Positions 59,801 to 64,000 of a stretch of 64,000 nt of DNA are shown here, in pieces. Below the pieces are notes generated by a model that worked only from the letters and a program-made list of their open reading frames with translations, was not told where the DNA came from and ran no database searches. Position numbers and translations under genes: made by a program. Where the stretch lies: NCBI RefSeq assembly GCF_949628215.1, contig NC_134310.1, forward strand, positions 8,197,401 to 8,261,400. Reading direction: 5' to 3'. The stretch comes from Phalacrocorax aristotelis (Eukaryota > Chordata > Aves > Suliformes > Phalacrocoracidae). The first letter of the stretch is position 1. The number at the start of each line of letters is the position of its first letter.

Positions 59801-61874
59801 GAGCAGGAGAGGCAGTTTGCCCCCAGCCCCACCTCTGGCAGGGGGGAGCTCACATGCTGCAGCCCCTTTCCCTCTCCCTTTCGGCTGAGATAGGGCTGGC
59901 CACACAGTGCGCACACACCTTTCCCAAGGTGGGTGTTGATGCTCATGTAGCGTGCTGTCCCTGTCAGGCTCTTGTGCTCTCGGTAGGGGATGTGTTTTTT
60001 GGTCTCGGGGTCAATATACTCTTTGGCCAGGCCAAAATCAATGATGTGGATGGTGTGCTGCCGCTTGCTGCCCGGCCGCCCCACCAGGAAGTTCTCTGGC
60101 TTGACATCTCTGTAGATCAGGCTTTTGGTGTGGACGTACTCCATCCGTGTGATCTGGGGGCAGAAGGAGATGTCAGCACCACGGCAGAGATGTGCTGTGC
60201 ATCCTGCACACATCCCTGCACCCTCCTCCCCTGGGCCAGACTCTGCTCTGATTGCCTCGCCCCAGCCAGCAACCCTGCTCCCCTCAGCCCCTATGTCACC
60301 CTGGGCTGAAGGGACGGGCACAACAGGTCCTCCAGCCCTGGGAGACAACCCCAGTCCGGCCGCATCTCAGACACATAGCAAGAGGCGCTCGGCTGTGCTC
60401 AGAGAGGGGCTGTGAGGGATGAGGGAGAGCCCTCCTACATCAGAGAGAGGGTGAGGTATGGAGGGAGGCAGGCTGGGATGTGCCAGCAGGCAGTGTCTCC
60501 TGCTCACCCCTCCTTCCCTGCAGGGTCCCCACACAGCCTCACGCCATGCCCACACATCACCCTGCTCCCCTGGGGCGGTCCACGGCCAGGCGGGCTGGGG
60601 TGAGCTGCGCAGAGCTGCAGGCGAGGAGGAGGTGCTGTGCTCACCAGCTGGATTGCGATCATCAGGACAGTCTTGAGCGTGAAGGTCCGATCACACAGAT
60701 CAAAGAGATCTTCTAGGCTAGGTCCTAGCAGCTCCAACACCATGGCGTTGTACTTCCCACAGGGGCCAAAGTAGTAAACCTGAGGAATTCCTTCTGCAAG
60801 AGATGGAGCAGGGGCTGTCAGGGGTTGCAGCAGGGCTGAGCAGCACACGGCCATGATGTCACAGCCATGCCATTGCTGGAGCTGGGACGGGGGGCTGTGG
60901 ATGGGGGGATGTCTCTGCACTGCCCTCCCTCCACACCACAGCCAGCCTGGCTCTGCTCTTAGCAGGAGGGCGAAGGATGCAGCTCCATCTGCATCCCTGA
61001 CTGCTGTGGGGGAGGTGGGGGGAAAGAACTAAATAAAAAGGGATCAAAGATTAGACGTGGCTCTGTGTAAAATCGACCTCTCCCAGCCGAGCAGATGGGC
61101 AGGAGTCGCTCATGCTGGGGAGTGAATTTGCAGAGTCACATTTGTAGGAAGCCTCCCTTTCCCAGCCGCGCTGCCTGGGCGGCTGGCTCCCCGCGGCAGC
61201 TCAGCCTGGCCCCGTACCTGCATTGCCAAGCTGTTTGTAGAACCGATACTCCAGGTGCAGCTGGGGGGCCCGGGATTTTATGGGTTCCTTGGAGGAGAGA
61301 AGGAGAACGGTTAATGTTGTTGTAGGGAGCAGAATGTTAGGGAGGTCTGTGTGTCAGACACCTCCTTCACATGCTGGCAGCAGCTGGACTGAGAGTATTT
61401 GGAGTTGAGAAAAACTGGTATAAAATGGAGATTAAGCCTCAGGGGATGATGAGAGACAACCAGTCCATATGGGAGCCAGGTCCACTCCGTCCAGAGAGAT
61501 TCAGGTGCTGGGACATTAATGGGAGCAGGTATCAGTGGGGACCACCCTCTCCTGGGGGTCTCTCTGCCACTGGCACCGGCTGAGTGCAGCACAGGCCTCA
61601 GCGAGGTCCTGGAGAAGCACAAAGACCCAGCTCTTCTCTCCCCGGGCCCAGATCACCCCACCTGCAATGACGTGTGCTGCTTCGCCTGCCCTCAATTCCT
61701 AGCAGTGAGCACTGCTCCCTGCGCAGCCACCCACTCATCACCCATCGCAACCCACTTGGCTCGACCCACTCTAACAGCCTGGGGAGGGTGAACAACCTCC
61801 TTCCCAGGTGGCCTGAACCACGGAGGGACTCACCAATTTGATAGCTACATATTCGTTCGTGTAGAGGTTCTTTC
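53921..61874 (-). CDS. CSNK1G2: Casein kinase I isoform gamma-2, last ten coding exons (5' end beyond window)
   Basis: CK1 gamma is a membrane-bound Ser/Thr kinase, known to phosphorylate the Wnt co-receptor LRP6. Exons in coding order: 61834-61874, 61218-61287, 60645-60793, 59919-60153, 59608-59693, 59126-59210, 58871-59019, 58341-58424, 54541-54647, 53921-53975. All joins keep frame, giving 1061 coding bases including TGA. The visible part starts in kinase subdomain II ([13 protein letters not shown], with the ATP lysine). It continues through [22 protein letters not shown] and [11 protein letters not shown], the CK1 form in which SIN replaces APE. The tail ends [11 protein letters not shown] plus more basic residues, the palmitoylation-type anchor of the gamma class. 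About 60 N-terminal residues, including the glycine loop, are missing. The choice of gamma-2 over gamma-1 or gamma-3 rests on the neighbours BTBD2 and MKNK2. Confidence 0.95.
54648..58340 (-). other. Largest CSNK1G2 intron in the window
   Basis: This 3.7 kb intron separates the linker exon from the penultimate exon. It contains the CA microsatellite and GC-rich DNA. Long open frames here (for example 359 and 363 codons) lack recognisable motifs. Confidence 0.6.
56769..56814 (+). repeat. (AC)23 microsatellite
   Basis: About 23 uninterrupted AC dinucleotides lie within a CSNK1G2 intron. Confidence 0.9.
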
Positions 61875-64000
61875 CTGCAGGGAGACACAAAAAAGGCAAT
61901 TGAAAGCAAGTGAGCCTTTGCATTAACCCTACTTCACACCAGCCGCAGTCCCCTGAGGGCTCCTGAGCTGCAGAACATCCCGAACAGGTTCAGTGGCTCC
62001 CACAACACATAAACAGGCCTCGAGGCTCAAGCAGGAGCAGGAACCCACTGTAGAGAGTTGCAACATGCCTGTTAATTACCCCCAGATCAGGTACGTGGAT
62101 TCCTCTGGGATGGGCAGCATACCAGTCCAGGCCTGCAGGGATGTGACTGGTTGAGGCAGGAACAGGGCTGGGACTTGCTGTTTCTCCCAGCCACCTCCCT
62201 GCATGGAGAGGGGCCACCCTGCTCCCGGCGGGCTGTCCAGAGCTGGGGGATGCTGCTTTGTGGGCAGTGGGACCACGCAGGGGGTGGCAGGGAGGAAGGA
62301 CCCAAGAGCACTGGGGCAGCTTGAGGCACTGCAGCTGGCAGTGGCTCAGAGACACTGCAGGAGGTGAAAATCCCTTCCCCAGGGCTGGGGTCACTCCTGG
62401 GATGGCATATGTGTGTGCGCGCGCACATGTGTGTGGCTCAACCTCATTCTTCGGGATGCACCCACCCACCTGAGGGTGCACGGGAACCAAGAGCAGCCCC
62501 AAGGCACAGCCCAGACTGTACGAGAAGGAGCTGACGGCACTGATGCGCTGTGGGCAGGGCCAGACAACTGCCTCCAAGCGCCCAGGAGAGCTGAAAGGGC
62601 AGCCAAGCCACCTCAAAACCCTGTAAATGACTTCCTAGAGAGCTCAGCACCTTCACTGGTGTTTTCACACCCATAACTACAGAAAGGTTGAACTAACGGT
62701 GTCTGCACATCACCCTGTTTACCCCAGAGAGCCAGGAGGAAGGTGTTACACCTGGGAATTGTCAGTACAACTTCTTCCCTCCTAGGTCCTTAAAGGCAAA
62801 GATTAAAGAGGTTTGCAAAAACATCTGAGTGCCCCTTCTTCCAGAGCCCCCCAGGACACCAAGGAGATGGGAGTTAACCACAGCAGGTCCCCTTCTACAG
62901 CATGCAGAGCCAGCAGACATGCGATCCCACTGCCTGGCATGTAGGTATCTGATGGAGCTGCATGTCTCCTCGGATTTTCTCCAAGCAATTTGCTTGGGGA
63001 ACAAGCTCCTCCTGGCATAAGATTTCATCTGCTCTGATTGCTGCTCTCCACCTGAAGCAGCAATAAAACCTTGCCAGGCGACATCAGAGCCAGCTGCTGA
63101 GCGCCAGAGTCGGCAGCAGGATTACAGGAAGAGGGATGAATAGGCGATATTAATGGAGTGGCTACTCCCAGGGATGGGCTCTACAGCCAAGGAGGGGCTC
63201 AATCCTGCTGCCTCACTGACCCTCTCCCATCCCAGGGGACCTCTGCCAAGCCACTTTGCCTCCTGCCTCTGCAAAACCCAATCCCTTCACAGCAATTAGG
63301 AAGTAGCTGATTAGGGAGAGAGAAACGTCTGTCAAACATGCCAGACTCAGGGATTCTGGACTAATGGACATTCATGACGGGCTAACATTTCCTGGGAAGG
63401 AGGCGGGACATCCCCCAGACCCAGACATGGCTCCAGAGAGGTCAAGGAAACCCTCGGTTCATTGGGAACTTGACTGGGAAGAACTGAAATCCCGATGGAC
63501 CCCAGTGCAGCCTCTTGCCCTCGCCATGAGAAGTCACCTCCCAACAATTTAACGGGGAGAGAAGGCAGCAAGCTGGCAGGGAAGAGAAGCACGTGCTGGC
63601 AGCTTATCCTCCACACACCAAGACCTTTGTGTTTTGCAAATAATTGCAAGGGAGAGCAAAACAGCCCCACACACCAGCTGGGATGCAGGCATGGCCCTGC
63701 CTGTGGCAACGGCACAGGGTCCCCACGTGCTCCCCGCCTAAGGTGGGCTCTGGCCTCAGGGCTGTACTGTTCGGTCCAAAAAAAAAATCACTGCTGCCTT
63801 CAAGGCAGTAACATGCAACCAGAGAACTCACAGCGGGATCTTCCCTGAGGTTAGGCTGGGTCTGAGGAGGGGAAAAAAATGCACGGCAGGATACCTGCCA
63901 CCTTGCCAGAGGTGTACTGCAAAACCAGCCCAGCGCAGCAGGGAGGGAGAAGGGAAGGAGGCAGGAGCATTCCCACAGGGCTGTGCTGGAGAGGTCCACC
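61875..64000 (-). other. CSNK1G2 intron leading to exons outside the window
   Basis: No exon encoding the CK1 gamma N-terminus or glycine loop is present here, so those exons lie beyond 64000. A short alternating GT/GC stretch occurs near 62409-62432. Nothing else was recognised. Confidence 0.6.

Overview
This is vertebrate nuclear DNA, most likely from a bird. The coding regions are split by GT-AG introns. They spell three kinase or BTB-domain proteins in the gene order known from human 19p13.3 (MKNK2, BTBD2, CSNK1G2). The DNA is GC-rich with compact introns. The interspersed repeats I can recognise are avian-type retroviral LTRs, and I see no Alu or L1 sequence. The species cannot be told from the sequence alone.

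Layout. 1-1990: GC-rich upstream DNA with two degenerate tandem-repeat stretches. 1997-13515: MKNK2 on the + strand, with a TATA box, a CGG repeat near the start of transcription, 13 coding exons (469 residues) and a 3.5 kb 3' UTR. 13.5-19.4 kb: intergenic DNA with a 311-bp solo LTR flanked by a 5-bp target duplication, and a possible 3' end of an unknown minus-strand transcript near 17.93 kb. 19.4-50.5 kb: BTBD2 on the + strand, with a CpG-rich promoter, 9 coding exons (517 residues) and a 2.7 kb 3' UTR. Its 12.6 kb first intron holds an antisense endogenous provirus (21970-28456). 51.75-64 kb: CSNK1G2 on the minus strand, converging on BTBD2. The last ten coding exons are present, and the N-terminal exons lie beyond 64000.

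The three host genes are intact as far as they can be read: every exon join keeps frame, and family motifs are in place. MKNK2 encodes the eIF4E kinase MNK2, CSNK1G2 a membrane-anchored casein kinase 1 gamma, and BTBD2 a BTB-BACK-PHR protein likely to serve as a ubiquitin-ligase adaptor. They share a conserved neighbourhood but no obvious pathway.

The most unusual content is the provirus. It has two LTRs, a 5-bp target duplication, a Lys-1,2-type primer binding site and a Gag-like region that opens with several hydrophobic segments. Gag, protease and reverse transcriptase lie in one reading frame with an amber codon at the gag/pro boundary. There is no CCHC box and no visible env. The copy is dead: it carries several stops, one frameshift and a lost zinc ligand in integrase.
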